The notes beneath the pieces were generated by a model, which made no database searches, was not told where the DNA came from, and saw nothing but the letters and a program-made list of their open reading frames with translations. From an uncultured Dysgonomonas sp. (GTDB lineage Bacteria; Bacteroidota; Bacteroidia; Bacteroidales; Dysgonomonadaceae), in NCBI GenBank assembly GCA_900556485.1, contig USOX01000020.1:1-47801 (forward strand): a stretch of 47,801 nucleotides of DNA. The letters run 5' to 3'. The translations under genes and the position numbers were made by a program. Shown here piece by piece: positions 19,001 to 27,258 of the stretch. Positions within the stretch are counted from its first letter, which is position 1. Every line of letters starts with the position of its first letter.

Positions 19001-19251
19001 GTACCAGGTTGAACATTCAAATTAAACTTACCATCAGTGTCGGTCAGAACTCCATTAGTAGTTCCTTTTTCTACAACAGATGCACCTATGACAGGGCCAA
19101 GATCATCTTTAACTGTTCCTGTGACTTTATTGTCTTTTTGTTCAATTTCGGAATGATCTGGTTTTGCTGCTTTCATTTGTGGAACGCTTCCCAACAGACA
19201 GAGAAACAATGCTCCACAGAACAACGCATACTTACAATTTTTTACTTTCAT
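16063..19251 (-). CDS. SusC-like TonB-dependent oligosaccharide transporter (beta-glucan locus)
   Basis: The product is 1062 residues. The ATG at 19251 (MKVKNCKYAL) is chosen over an in-frame start 36 bp upstream because it gives a proper signal peptide ending QMKAAK and avoids overlap with the GH16 stop. It has a CarboxypepD_reg domain (about 43-118, VTGTVKDDLGPVIGASVVEK), a TonB plug (about 120-240, LDDVVVTALGIKRERKALGY, PLYVIDGIPLD, SALYGSRASHGVILITTKK) and a 22-strand barrel to the C-terminal aromatic NVNVKF. It has no STN domain, unlike the SusC near the left edge, which fits control by the HTCS rather than FecR. It is expected to import beta-gluco-oligosaccharides made by surface GH16. 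Confidence 0.93.
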   Translation of the reverse strand: MKVKNCKYALFCGALFLCLLGSVPQMKAAKPDHSEIEQKDNKVTGTVKDDLGPVIGASVVEKGTTNGVLTDTDGKFNLNVQPGTILVISYIGYKTQEVRASREPLNIILEEDSKMLDDVVVTALGIKRERKALGYGVDEVKGDALTKAKETNVINSMAGRVAGLVVSQTAGGPSGSTRVILRGSTEMTGNNQPLYVIDGIPLDNTNYGSAGTSGGFDLGDGISSINPDDIENMSVLKGPAASALYGSRASHGVILITTKKAGDKDKFSVEYNGTLTFDTQLAKWNDIQQTYGMGSNGTYSIDAVSNTNKSWGPKADGSNMLKYFDGVERPYLIIPDNTSEFFRTGLTASNTAIVNTNSGNTGVRFTYTDMRNKDIVPKTHMSRDIFNLRTNTTLSKVDLDFSANYTREDVKNRPALGDSKSNIGKNLMTLATTYDQQWLKTYQDANGEYSNWNGMDPYNVNPYWDVYKNSNNSKKDQFRFNGKALWNISKHLKLQGTVGTELNWFAFEDYKAPTTPGFEAGRLQTSNFRNRMYNFEVLALYNNRWGDFDLNATLGGNIYKVNNQTTITTAQDMQIRDVVTLMSFNEISVEPSSYRKQINSAYGAVNVGWKHMLYLDATLRGDQSSTLPIGNNVYVYPSFSGSFVFSELTKLDKIMPYGKLRMSWAQVGSDTDPYQLGLVYTKSKFTYPGYTIGYINNNTIPNQKLKPTKTNSFEIGLETKFLKNRVGLDFTYYTQNSKNQIMGMASSWTTGYTSRLINAGEIENRGIEIVLNTRPIEVKDFSWDLNLNFSKNSNKVKKLVDDMDMFELEKAAWLDVQVAAKVGENFGSIIGPDFKRNENGDILIDPQTGLPQYDKSNHVLGNASWDWTGGLVSTFTYKNLSLSAIFDVKVGADLYSMSARATYESGKSKETLAGREGWYKSEEQRQAAGIAKGSPTWNPTGGFIAPGVIDNGDGTYRANDIYINPEEYWMSVSRNAPSMFIYDNSYVKCREITMSYNVPKLWLKNTVKGLTLSFVARNPFIVWKNIPNIDPDSNYNNTTGMGLEYGSLPSRKSYGFNVNVKF

Positions 19252-19268
19252 AGAATATATAATTAAGA

Positions 19269-20093
19269 TTAATAGACTTTTACCCAATCAATATACATAT
19301 ACGCTTTTGCTCCGTCTTTCAGCGCCGTAATATCGTTTATGTTGTGAATTCCAGGAAAATCACCACCTACTGCAAGATTGAATAGGATGTAGAAGTTATC
19401 TTGAAAATACTCGGAGCGTCCGCTGACCTTGCTAATATCAAAGGAATGGAACTTAATGTTATCGATAGTTATTGTGAGATTATTCTCGTCCCAATCTAAT
19501 GTATAGGTATGATATTTGCCATCTTGTAGACTGTTAGCGACATTTGCTGCATGGAATTCTTGTCGGTGGGTTTCGACATTGTCTCCATAGTGAATGGCTG
19601 TGTTCAGAAATACTTCTGAGGTTCCCGAAGCTATTCCATTGCGTTCTCCCATTTCCATGATATCTATTTCTCCACATTGCGGCCATTGCTTATCATTATC
19701 TCCCATCATCCAGAATGCTGGCCATAGTCCGTTGGCTGTTTTAGGGAGTTTTATACTAGCCTCTATTTTTCCGTACTTGAAACTCTTTTTTCCCTGAGAA
19801 TTTACCCGTCCGGAGAAAATCTTATTTCCTTTACGCTCTGCTGTCAGAATCAATACTGATTTACCTTCATCTATACCGACTGATACATATGCCGGATCGT
19901 AGGCTTGCAGTTCGTTATTGACCCAGCCAGGCTCATGTATTTCTTTCGTCCATACATTTTCATTGAAAGAATCAAAATCGTCTTTGAAAAGAAATTTTTC
20001 TTGTTCTTCTGGTTCTATATACTCATCACTGGAGGAGCAGGCTTGCAGCATTGAACACATTGATAATAGTAGTAAGATTATTACCTTTCTCAT
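19269..20093 (-). CDS. GH16 beta-glucanase, surface lipoprotein (laminarinase/lichenase type)
   Basis: The 274-residue lipoprotein has lipobox LQAC (Cys19) followed by SSSDEY and more acidic residues, so it is probably surface-exposed. The catalytic motif GEIDIMEMGE gives nucleophile Glu142, assisting Asp144 and acid/base Glu147; the ExDxxE spacing is the beta-bulge form found in bacterial beta-1,3(4)-glucanases. Other GH16 signatures are LWPAFWMMG before the motif, TYTLDWDENNLTITID, and NLAVGGDFPG near the C-terminus. It is an endo-enzyme that would cut mixed-linkage glucan or laminarin outside the cell for SusCD uptake. It is the first gene of the operon, 17 bp before susC and 263 bp after the HTCS stop, with a candidate operator in between. 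Confidence 0.92.
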   Translation of the reverse strand: MRKVIILLLLSMCSMLQACSSSDEYIEPEEQEKFLFKDDFDSFNENVWTKEIHEPGWVNNELQAYDPAYVSVGIDEGKSVLILTAERKGNKIFSGRVNSQGKKSFKYGKIEASIKLPKTANGLWPAFWMMGDNDKQWPQCGEIDIMEMGERNGIASGTSEVFLNTAIHYGDNVETHRQEFHAANVANSLQDGKYHTYTLDWDENNLTITIDNIKFHSFDISKVSGRSEYFQDNFYILFNLAVGGDFPGIHNINDITALKDGAKAYMYIDWVKVY

Positions 20094-20216
20094 ATTACAG
20101 GTAGTTTAGGGTTAAACTTATTTTTCATAGTTGTTTGGAATATAGTCAGTAATAAAATGTCTCCTTTTCATTTGGTCATTTATTTTATTCTGCTCTTTTC
20201 CTTTAAAAACTTGATA

Positions 20217-20282
20217 CAAAGATGATAATAGTGTAATGAAACTATGGACTGATTGCTGACATATAAGGTTTGATTGCTGACA
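20217..20282 (-). promoter_or_regulatory. HTCS operator (two direct repeats) and candidate -7 element upstream of GH16
   Basis: TGATTGCTGACA occurs at 20250-20261 and again identically at 20271-20282, a 21-bp period that puts both copies on one face of the helix, as expected for a dimeric AraC-type regulator. Toward the gene, CATCTTTG (minus strand, 20224-20217) resembles the Bacteroides -7 box TAnnTTTG with one mismatch. The repeats would then lie at roughly -40 to -72 relative to transcription start. The operator role is inferred from position and from the adjacent HTCS gene. Confidence 0.6.
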
Positions 20283-20356
20283 ATTTTTACGTTCAGCTTA
20301 TATTAAATAGACGAGTAAATAAAATCAGTATAGTTTGTGTTTTCTTTGTGTTAATT

Positions 20357-23300
20357 TTATTCTGAGTACTTGCTAGGCTGTACTCCGAATTGTTTCTTGA
20401 ATAATGAACTAAAGTATTTTGTATTTACAAATCCTGTGTCGGCAGCAACTTCTGTTACATTTCTGCCTTCTTTTAATAATTCGGCTGCTTTTTGAAGTCG
20501 TATGATACGAATAAATTCTTGCGGTCCTTTACCTGTCAACGATTTAAGGCGACTGAAAAAAAGTGTTCGGCTCATAGCCATTTCCCGGCATAGAATATTG
20601 ATGTTAAAATCGTGGCTACTTATATTCTCTATTATAAGTTGAGTAGCTCTTATAATAAATTGACGATCGCCTTCTGACATGATGCTCAGGGGTGATTCGT
20701 CAGCTTTACTATCATGTACTTCCTGATTTTCTATTATTTCTTTACTTTCTTCTCCGCCTGTGCGTGTCTTGTTCGATTCAACTTGTTCAATAGCCTGTCT
20801 CATGAAGAAATCCCTTTGCCTATTTCTATTTTCAATCAGGCCTTTTACCTTCAGCTTCAGAATTTCAGTACTGAAAGGCTTGGGAATATAGTCATCTGCA
20901 CCTTTCTTTAATCCTTCCACTGTAGCATCATGGTTGACTTTTGCTGTTAAAAGAATGAATGGAATGCCTGATGTATTTGGATTGTCTTTGACTAATCTGC
21001 AAAGTTCATCTCCTTGTATTCCCGGCATCATAACATCGGACAGTATTAAATCAGGATATTCGTTTGAAAGGTAAGAGAGAGCCTCTTGTCCGTCGGAAAC
21101 ATCAACCACCCGATAGTCATGCTCAAAGGTTTTACGTAAATAATAGCGGAGTGCCTCGTGGTCTTCTACTATAAGCAGAGTATCTTTCGCTGTTAATTTG
21201 TCTGTAACTTTGACTTCTTTACTTTCATAATTTGTAAAGTTCTCTGTCTCAATTGGTAATATTTTCTTTGAAGTAATAGTTTGCTTTGTTGCTGGTACAG
21301 GAGTGGCGTCAGTTCGATTCAATGTTACAGTAAAAGTACTTCCTTTGTTTTCTTCAGATTGAAAAGTAATCTTTCCATGAAGCATCTTGACAATGCGATG
21401 TACTTGTAAGAGACCAAAACCTGCACCATCTTCCTGAGATTCCCGTGCATTTTCTGCCCTGTATACATTCGAAAATAAATGTTTCCATTCTTTCTTCGGA
21501 ATACCTATGCCGCTGTCTTTTACTTCTATAATTGCTTTTCGTTTGGTGTAGCTTAAACTTAAACAAACATCGCCTTGTGGCATTGTATATTTGCAGGCAT
21601 TGGAAATAAGATTGTCTAACAACATCTCTACGATGTGCTTATCTGCCATGATACAAACATCTTCATCAGGTAAAGATAGGCTTAAGTTTAATTGTTTTTT
21701 GTCACAAACAGGTTGAAAACTAGCTGCTTCTTCGGCAAGAATATCATTAAGGCTCAAAGGGGATAATACAAGCTGTTGCTTATGAGAATCAACTTTCTCA
21801 AATTCGAGTAGCTGTGTAATGAGCGTATAAAGTTTTTGAGTATTGTTGCGTGCCAGTTCCAGAAAGTAGAGGGATTTACCGGAGAGTCCCTCTTCCTTTT
21901 TTAGATCTTCCAATGGCGCCATGATAAGTGTTACCGGTGTCCTGATGTCATGCGCAGTATCAATAAAAAATCGTATTTTGTCTTCATCATATTCTTTCTG
22001 AAGTCGATTGCTATTGTATCGTAAAATAAAGTAAAAAATAGTACCTACAATGCATATATAAATCAGCCATGCCCACCAGGAATTCCACCAAGGTTGTGAC
22101 ACATTTAATATGAGCGTCCTTTCGGATATTATTTCACCATTACTCTGACGTAGGCTGCGCACCTTGAGGAGATAAGAGCCAGGAGATACATTTGTATATC
22201 TCACCATACCATTGGAGGATACGTTGCTCCATGATTTTTCGTATCCATCCAAAATATATTGATAGGCAATATCACGTTGAAAACGATAGTTGATTGACTC
22301 AAATGTAATTGCAAATGAATTATGGCTGTAATTAAGTTTGACTGTACCTCTAGTCAGCATGTCATAAATGGCAGGACGCAAACTCTTTTCTTCATCAGTG
22401 CTAAGATATTCTATAGCTAGCCCGGTAAATCTCAATGGAGCTTGATAGTTTGTTGCAGCAATGGCATTAGGTGTGACACAGACAACACCATTTGTACTAC
22501 CATAGATGAATCTTCCATCCGCAAGTTTAGCAAATGAGGATTTATTATATTCTTTGTTTATGTCGCCCAAGTAATTAAGATTCGATACTTTGAAGTTTTC
22601 TATAAATGCAAGTCCTTTTCCTGTACTTACCCATAAACGTCCTCTGGAATCTCGTTGCAGACTATAGACATCATCAGATGGAAGGCCTTCCTGTGTAGTG
22701 AGTATCCTCAATTCTTGGGTATGCATATCATATAGATTTAGTCCGCCTCCTTCAGTACCTAACCAAACAGTGCCATCATCATTGAAAAGCATAGAAATAA
22801 TATAAGCACTAGCATTCTGATTCTGAAACTCCTGAAATGTAGCATAGCGTTTTATATCTCCGCTATGTTTGTTTACCACACAGAAACCATTAACAGTAGC
22901 TACAGCTATCAGGTTATGCTCTAATACCTCTATGGAGTGAATCCATTTTATATCGTATGACTGTATATATTTACCTTCTTTGTCCATCATTAGTAGATCT
23001 CCGTCGAGACCTCCCACCCATAAATTTCCATCCATATCCTGCTTGATGGAAAATATGTAATTTGTCGTAAGCAGTCCTTGCTGTTTGGTAAGATGCCGGA
23101 GAACTTGTCCCTGGCTATTAAGAAGATAGATGCCATCTCCATAGGTTCCTGCCCATACAGTACCATTTTCACCTTTGCATAAGGTAATTATTACATTACC
23201 TTTTAACCAATGGCTCCAGGTATGGGAAAACGTGTTTAGTATGCTGATCCCATCATTAGTAGCAAACCAAAGGTCTCCATTGGAGTTCTCTTCTATGTCA

Positions 23301-24361
23301 TCAACATTATTATTTGCTAATGATTGTGAATTACCTCTCTCATGTGCTAATGCTGTAATAGGGTATCTTGACAGGATGGCGACAGATACACCTCCGGAAT
23401 AGCTTCCTATCCAGATGTTTCCCTGACGGTCTTTAGTGATTGCATATATACCATTACCCAGTAAAAAGATGTCAGTGCTGTCTTCTGTGCTCATTAATGG
23501 ATGAACCTTTTTCGAATCTCTATCCACTGTGTATACACCTCCACCATCTATCCCTATCAATACTGTATTAGCGTCATAACTAGTGATGGCTCGTATTGGG
23601 TTGAGAAAACCGGAATTTTGTCCTTTTAGGGGAAGTAAACCGAATGTTTTTAGATTCATTACCCATAAACCATTATCAAAAGTTCCTATCCAGAGTTCAT
23701 CTTTGACAACATCGCAGAATAGTGTTTGCACATCCTTTTCGCTTATTAGCCAATGTGTTTTATTTAATTGGGAATTTGATAGTTGTAATACTCCCATAGA
23801 AGTACCTACAAATAGTGATTCGCCTGTGGAAACAATATCATTTACATATTGCTCTGGAACAATAGAAGTAATACGTCCATCTGCTTCCTTCTTATACAGT
23901 CCGCTGCTTAGTCCAAACCAAAATGTTCCTTTATGATCCAGATATAGTTTATTAAGTATGATTTCTCCACTGATGTATTCTCCCAAATATAAATCTTGCT
24001 CAAAACAGTCATCTTTAGCAGAATAACGGTATATTCTTCCGGTGTGGTCATATACCCATAATCCATATCGTTCGTCATATAGTAAACGAAGCCTGCGTCC
24101 GGCCATGTCTCCATAGAGAAAATTGCCCGGTAAGGTATAGCTTTTCACAACATGCCCATTATAGCGGTCTATTCCTGCTTTAGTCGCAATCCATATTACA
24201 CTATGCTTATCCTCGACAATAGAAAATACACGTTGACTACTGAGACCTTCCGAGTAACCGATATGCCTGATGTCGAACATACTATTGGTTAATTGAGCAT
24301 TTGTTTCAATGCTTACCATCCATAATGCAATAATAATAGTGCATTTCAAGAATATTTTCAT
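20357..24361 (-). CDS. Hybrid two-component system (HTCS) sensor/regulator of the beta-glucan locus
   Basis: The product is 1334 residues, starting at ATG 24361 (MKIFLKCTII); an upstream TTG adds only five residues. In order: a signal peptide (to TNAQ), two seven-bladed propellers of reg_prop repeats (about 30-660, recurring WIATKAGID, WFGLSSGL, WVGGLDGD, WVSTGKGL), a Y_Y_Y domain (about 690-750), a membrane helix (WWAWLIYICIVGTIFYFIL), HisKA with His804 (TAHDIRTPV), HATPase_c (DNLISNACKY, GIGIPKKEW), a receiver domain with Asp1109 (LILSDVMMPG) and a C-terminal AraC-type double helix-turn-helix (RTLFFSRLKSLTGKGP to KYFSSLFKKQFGVQPSKY). It senses periplasmic oligosaccharide and activates the locus downstream. 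All catalytic residues are present. Confidence 0.95.
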   Translation of the reverse strand: MKIFLKCTIIIALWMVSIETNAQLTNSMFDIRHIGYSEGLSSQRVFSIVEDKHSVIWIATKAGIDRYNGHVVKSYTLPGNFLYGDMAGRRLRLLYDERYGLWVYDHTGRIYRYSAKDDCFEQDLYLGEYISGEIILNKLYLDHKGTFWFGLSSGLYKKEADGRITSIVPEQYVNDIVSTGESLFVGTSMGVLQLSNSQLNKTHWLISEKDVQTLFCDVVKDELWIGTFDNGLWVMNLKTFGLLPLKGQNSGFLNPIRAITSYDANTVLIGIDGGGVYTVDRDSKKVHPLMSTEDSTDIFLLGNGIYAITKDRQGNIWIGSYSGGVSVAILSRYPITALAHERGNSQSLANNNVDDIEENSNGDLWFATNDGISILNTFSHTWSHWLKGNVIITLCKGENGTVWAGTYGDGIYLLNSQGQVLRHLTKQQGLLTTNYIFSIKQDMDGNLWVGGLDGDLLMMDKEGKYIQSYDIKWIHSIEVLEHNLIAVATVNGFCVVNKHSGDIKRYATFQEFQNQNASAYIISMLFNDDGTVWLGTEGGGLNLYDMHTQELRILTTQEGLPSDDVYSLQRDSRGRLWVSTGKGLAFIENFKVSNLNYLGDINKEYNKSSFAKLADGRFIYGSTNGVVCVTPNAIAATNYQAPLRFTGLAIEYLSTDEEKSLRPAIYDMLTRGTVKLNYSHNSFAITFESINYRFQRDIAYQYILDGYEKSWSNVSSNGMVRYTNVSPGSYLLKVRSLRQSNGEIISERTLILNVSQPWWNSWWAWLIYICIVGTIFYFILRYNSNRLQKEYDEDKIRFFIDTAHDIRTPVTLIMAPLEDLKKEEGLSGKSLYFLELARNNTQKLYTLITQLLEFEKVDSHKQQLVLSPLSLNDILAEEAASFQPVCDKKQLNLSLSLPDEDVCIMADKHIVEMLLDNLISNACKYTMPQGDVCLSLSYTKRKAIIEVKDSGIGIPKKEWKHLFSNVYRAENARESQEDGAGFGLLQVHRIVKMLHGKITFQSEENKGSTFTVTLNRTDATPVPATKQTITSKKILPIETENFTNYESKEVKVTDKLTAKDTLLIVEDHEALRYYLRKTFEHDYRVVDVSDGQEALSYLSNEYPDLILSDVMMPGIQGDELCRLVKDNPNTSGIPFILLTAKVNHDATVEGLKKGADDYIPKPFSTEILKLKVKGLIENRNRQRDFFMRQAIEQVESNKTRTGGEESKEIIENQEVHDSKADESPLSIMSEGDRQFIIRATQLIIENISSHDFNINILCREMAMSRTLFFSRLKSLTGKGPQEFIRIIRLQKAAELLKEGRNVTEVAADTGFVNTKYFSSLFKKQFGVQPSKYSE

Positions 24362-24492
24362 AAACTTGAGTCTCAAAAAGAGTATAAAAGGGTTAAAATA
24401 TTAAAGTTATATAACAAATAGCATAGTGAGTCTTTAAATCATAATGCCTATTATTACAAAAATAATAGAATCACTCCAAAAATAAAAGCTTT

Positions 24493-24779
24493 TTATTTCC
24501 CTTTTTCTACTATCCATGCAGACTGTCCTTGGTTGAATGAAGCTATGTCTTTATATTCAATCTCAAAAGCAAAAGATTAGGATTCGCCGGCTTAAGCAAC
24601 TTTGATTTTTCCAATACTCTCAAAACCTCAATTGGTTTATAGAGTTTGCCTCTAGGTACGGCGATATAAATTTGTATTACTTCTTTACCGTTATATGTTC
24701 ACGTATTCACACCTACTTTCATTATGTTCTTTTTGCGGTTTACTTTCATATCCGAATATTCAAAGGTGGTATATGATAA
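24493..24779 (-). pseudogene. Remnant of a second GH3 beta-glucosidase (C-terminal fibronectin-III-like domain)
   Basis: On the minus strand the frames can be stitched together: [26 protein letters not shown], a TGA stop, TYNGKEVIQIYIAVPRGKL, YKPIEVLRVLEKSKLLKPAN, then after a frameshift FAFEIEYKDIASFNQGQSAW and IVEKGK with TAA at 24493-24495. This is the standard C-terminus of GH3 enzymes, including LSYTTFEYS, which the intact GH3 of this window also has. One internal stop and one frameshift prove decay. Similarity fades upstream of 24779, and the remaining DNA to 24915 shows nothing else clear. The enzyme was a different GH3 from the intact copy, since the sequences differ. Confidence 0.8.
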
Positions 24780-24915
24780 ATCCTCTATGAATGAACAGAT
24801 CGAAGGGTTAGATACGGAATGCGTATATATCCAAACTTTTCATATGAAATTTCATCGGCACCTTAAATCGCTCAAAGGCTCCTCCTACAAAATAAGGTCT
24901 AATTTAGTGATAATT

Positions 24916-26052
24916 CTAGATCACATCATATACACCTTTAATTAAGACCTTAATATTAGAATTAATATTATCGTCAGGAATAATTTCAATCCAGTCACCG
25001 TTTCTTTCTCCGGTTTTGACTAAAGTCTTGCGAAAAGCATAAATATTATCTTTCTCAGATTCTAAAATCAATAGGAAACTATTCCCTTCTTCTGTCGTAA
25101 TGGCATCAATAGGCATGCTAAGTGCATTTCGTGAATCTGCAACAAGTTGCGCTTCGACAAACATACCAGTCAATAGCTTTTGCTTTGTGTCAGGGTCTAA
25201 AGAAGCATAAACATTTATAACACGGTCGTTTCCTCCAACTGATTTTCCAATTTGTGAAACCTTTGCATCAAATTCATCCGAACCTACTTGCGGAACTTTA
25301 AATTTTATTTTCTGTCCGTTTTTCAGGTTGAATATATCCTTTTCGAATACAGCTAATTCGAGATGCATTGCTTGTGTTTCCACAATTTCCATTATAACAT
25401 CGGTAGATGAAATGGCCATTCCTACATTGGCATTGATAGATGTGATATCCCCTGAAATAGGAGAATAAACTGTAATATATGAAGAGAATTTCCCTTGTTC
25501 AACCTGTGAAGGATTGATACGGAGCATATTCAGTTTCTGACGGAGGCTCTCATAAGTAGCTTTTGCTCGTTTGTAATCACTTTCAGCTTCCAGGTATTTC
25601 TTTTGTGAAGATATCTTTTCATCAAATAGGGTCTTTTGTCTTTCATATTCCGATTTCAGATATTCTATCTGTCCGGCTATTTCAAGATAAGATTGCTGTA
25701 AATCAATGTATTCAGGACTTTCTAAAGTTAGTAATGGTTGCCCTTTTGTTACCTTATTACCTGCCAACAGGGAAATAGACTTAACATATCCTCCAACAAA
25801 TGAAGTAACTTTTGCCCGGTTTTTAGGAGGTACATCTATTTTGCCGGAAGCCTTTATCGTATTATCAAATTTTCTTTCTTGCAACGTGCTAATCTCCATT
25901 TTCATGGATTTGAATTGCTCAAGGGTAACTTCCACCAAAGAGGTATCTTCTTCAACGATATTTTCCTCTGACGATTTACTTTCGCCTCCGCAGGAACTTA
26001 GAAACCAAGTAGCTATTGCCACTATTAATATATGATAAGAATACTTCTTCAT
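24916..26052 (-). CDS. RND efflux membrane-fusion (periplasmic adaptor) lipoprotein, CzcB/CusB type
   Basis: The 378-residue protein has lipobox LSSC (Cys21). After an acidic linker come the biotinyl-lipoyl-like and coiled-coil hairpin regions (KASGKIDVPPKNRAKVTSFV, GGYVKSISLLAGNKVTKGQP, then a helical stretch about 115-170), a second lipoyl half (VYSPISGDITSINANVGMAI) and beta-barrel and membrane-proximal domains. It links the inner-membrane RND pump to the outer-membrane channel. It is the last gene of the efflux operon, 3 bp after the TolC-like gene. The end (IKVLIKGVYDVI then TAG) is a little shorter than in relatives, which usually have 10-20 more residues after this strand, and it abuts the decayed GH3 DNA, so a deletion may have clipped its 3' end. 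Confidence 0.88.
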   Translation of the reverse strand: MKKYSYHILIVAIATWFLSSCGGESKSSEENIVEEDTSLVEVTLEQFKSMKMEISTLQERKFDNTIKASGKIDVPPKNRAKVTSFVGGYVKSISLLAGNKVTKGQPLLTLESPEYIDLQQSYLEIAGQIEYLKSEYERQKTLFDEKISSQKKYLEAESDYKRAKATYESLRQKLNMLRINPSQVEQGKFSSYITVYSPISGDITSINANVGMAISSTDVIMEIVETQAMHLELAVFEKDIFNLKNGQKIKFKVPQVGSDEFDAKVSQIGKSVGGNDRVINVYASLDPDTKQKLLTGMFVEAQLVADSRNALSMPIDAITTEEGNSFLLILESEKDNIYAFRKTLVKTGERNGDWIEIIPDDNINSNIKVLIKGVYDVI

Positions 26053-26055
26053 TGC

Positions 26056-27258
26056 TTATTCGTTAAAGTTGAAATAATGTAACTCTAAATATGATTTATT
26101 ATAAGAAAGAACATTGTCCAGATAATCAGATTCTATACTGATAGCATTCTCCATACTCTGGATATATTGAAAAAAATCTATTTCACCATTTTTGTAACTC
26201 ATATCGGCAGTCTTTATAATTTCCTTTGATAGTTTCTGACCGTTCTCTGTATAATACTTAATCATTTCCTTATGTTGATTCAGTTCAGCCTGCTTTTGCA
26301 TATGGAAACTTTCCATTTGTATTTCGCGGTTACGGCGCATAGCTTCCCAACTTTGTTGTTCCAGCTTTGCTGTTTTTCTTTTCGATACATTTCCACTAAA
26401 GAATAATGGAATAGCTATGCCTATCTGAAAACCGTTTTGTCTGTATCCCAGACCTTTATTTGTTCCTGTAAATAGCTCGACGCTTAAATTAGGTAACCAA
26501 TTCTGGTTTTGTAACTTCAACTGGGATGAATAAGTATTACTGACCGTCTCCATATAAGTCCTTTGTAATTCTTTTCCCATACTTGCATTATCAAGATATA
26601 ATAGATTCAAGCTATTGTTAGATACCATAAAGTCATCTTCACTTTGTACCAATGATTTCAACTGTTCATATAAAGCCTGTTTTTGGCTTTTTAATTGAAC
26701 GAGTGTAGTATGAATCTGTTTTGATTTGGCTTCAGCCGTAATCTTTTCCAGATAATTGGATTCTCCTAACTCAAACTTACGGCTTCCGGCTTTTGAAAAA
26801 GCCGAATAAAGACTATCCAGCTGGGTGTATAATGTTTCTTTATTTTGTGTATAAACAATTTGCTCATATACAACGGATATTGCAAGAACCAATTTATTTT
26901 TCTGTATTTCATATAGTGCCTTATTCTGTTCCCATTGCGATTTATATACTTTCTTTTGAGCACCATAAACTGTAGGGAATGAAAATGTTTGTTCAATGCC
27001 AAATACTCTTAATGCCTTGTCATTAGGAGCTACATTATTTTCATCATATCCGTAATAAACCGTTGTCTTGTCAAAATCGAAAGCCGTATTAATATTCGCT
27101 TTTGAAGCCTTTGTCTGCAATTGATAAGAGCTTAATTCCTTATTATTGGCAAGTGCCGTCTCTATCAGTTTATTCAGTTCGGGATTGTTTTGCGAGTATA
27201 CAATCGGACTAAGTGCAAATAAAGAGACGAAACATATATTTTTAAATATCTTCTTCAT
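26056..27258 (-). CDS. TolC-family outer-membrane efflux protein (CzcC-like)
   Basis: The 400-residue protein has a cleavable signal peptide (about 1-23, ending PIVYSQ) and two repeats of long amphipathic helices typical of the outer membrane efflux protein family (for example QLQTKASKANINTAFDFDKT in the first, QKQAELNQHKEMIKYYTENG and the GEIDFFQYIQSMENAISIE segment in the second). The start codon overlaps the end of the pump gene by 17 bp, indicating translational coupling, and the adaptor gene follows 3 bp later. It forms the outer-membrane exit duct of the tripartite pump. The length is normal. Confidence 0.88.
   Translation of the reverse strand: MKKIFKNICFVSLFALSPIVYSQNNPELNKLIETALANNKELSSYQLQTKASKANINTAFDFDKTTVYYGYDENNVAPNDKALRVFGIEQTFSFPTVYGAQKKVYKSQWEQNKALYEIQKNKLVLAISVVYEQIVYTQNKETLYTQLDSLYSAFSKAGSRKFELGESNYLEKITAEAKSKQIHTTLVQLKSQKQALYEQLKSLVQSEDDFMVSNNSLNLLYLDNASMGKELQRTYMETVSNTYSSQLKLQNQNWLPNLSVELFTGTNKGLGYRQNGFQIGIAIPLFFSGNVSKRKTAKLEQQSWEAMRRNREIQMESFHMQKQAELNQHKEMIKYYTENGQKLSKEIIKTADMSYKNGEIDFFQYIQSMENAISIESDYLDNVLSYNKSYLELHYFNFNE

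Noticed and set aside
19252..19287. Twelve-residue extension of the second SusC overlapping the GH16 stop
   Set aside because: The ATG at 19251 gives the conventional signal peptide; the extension adds a hydrophobic stretch with no family support.
24724..24945. 73-codon plus-strand frame across the GH3 remnant
   Set aside because: The opposite strand reads as a GH3 C-terminus, which explains the openness of this frame.
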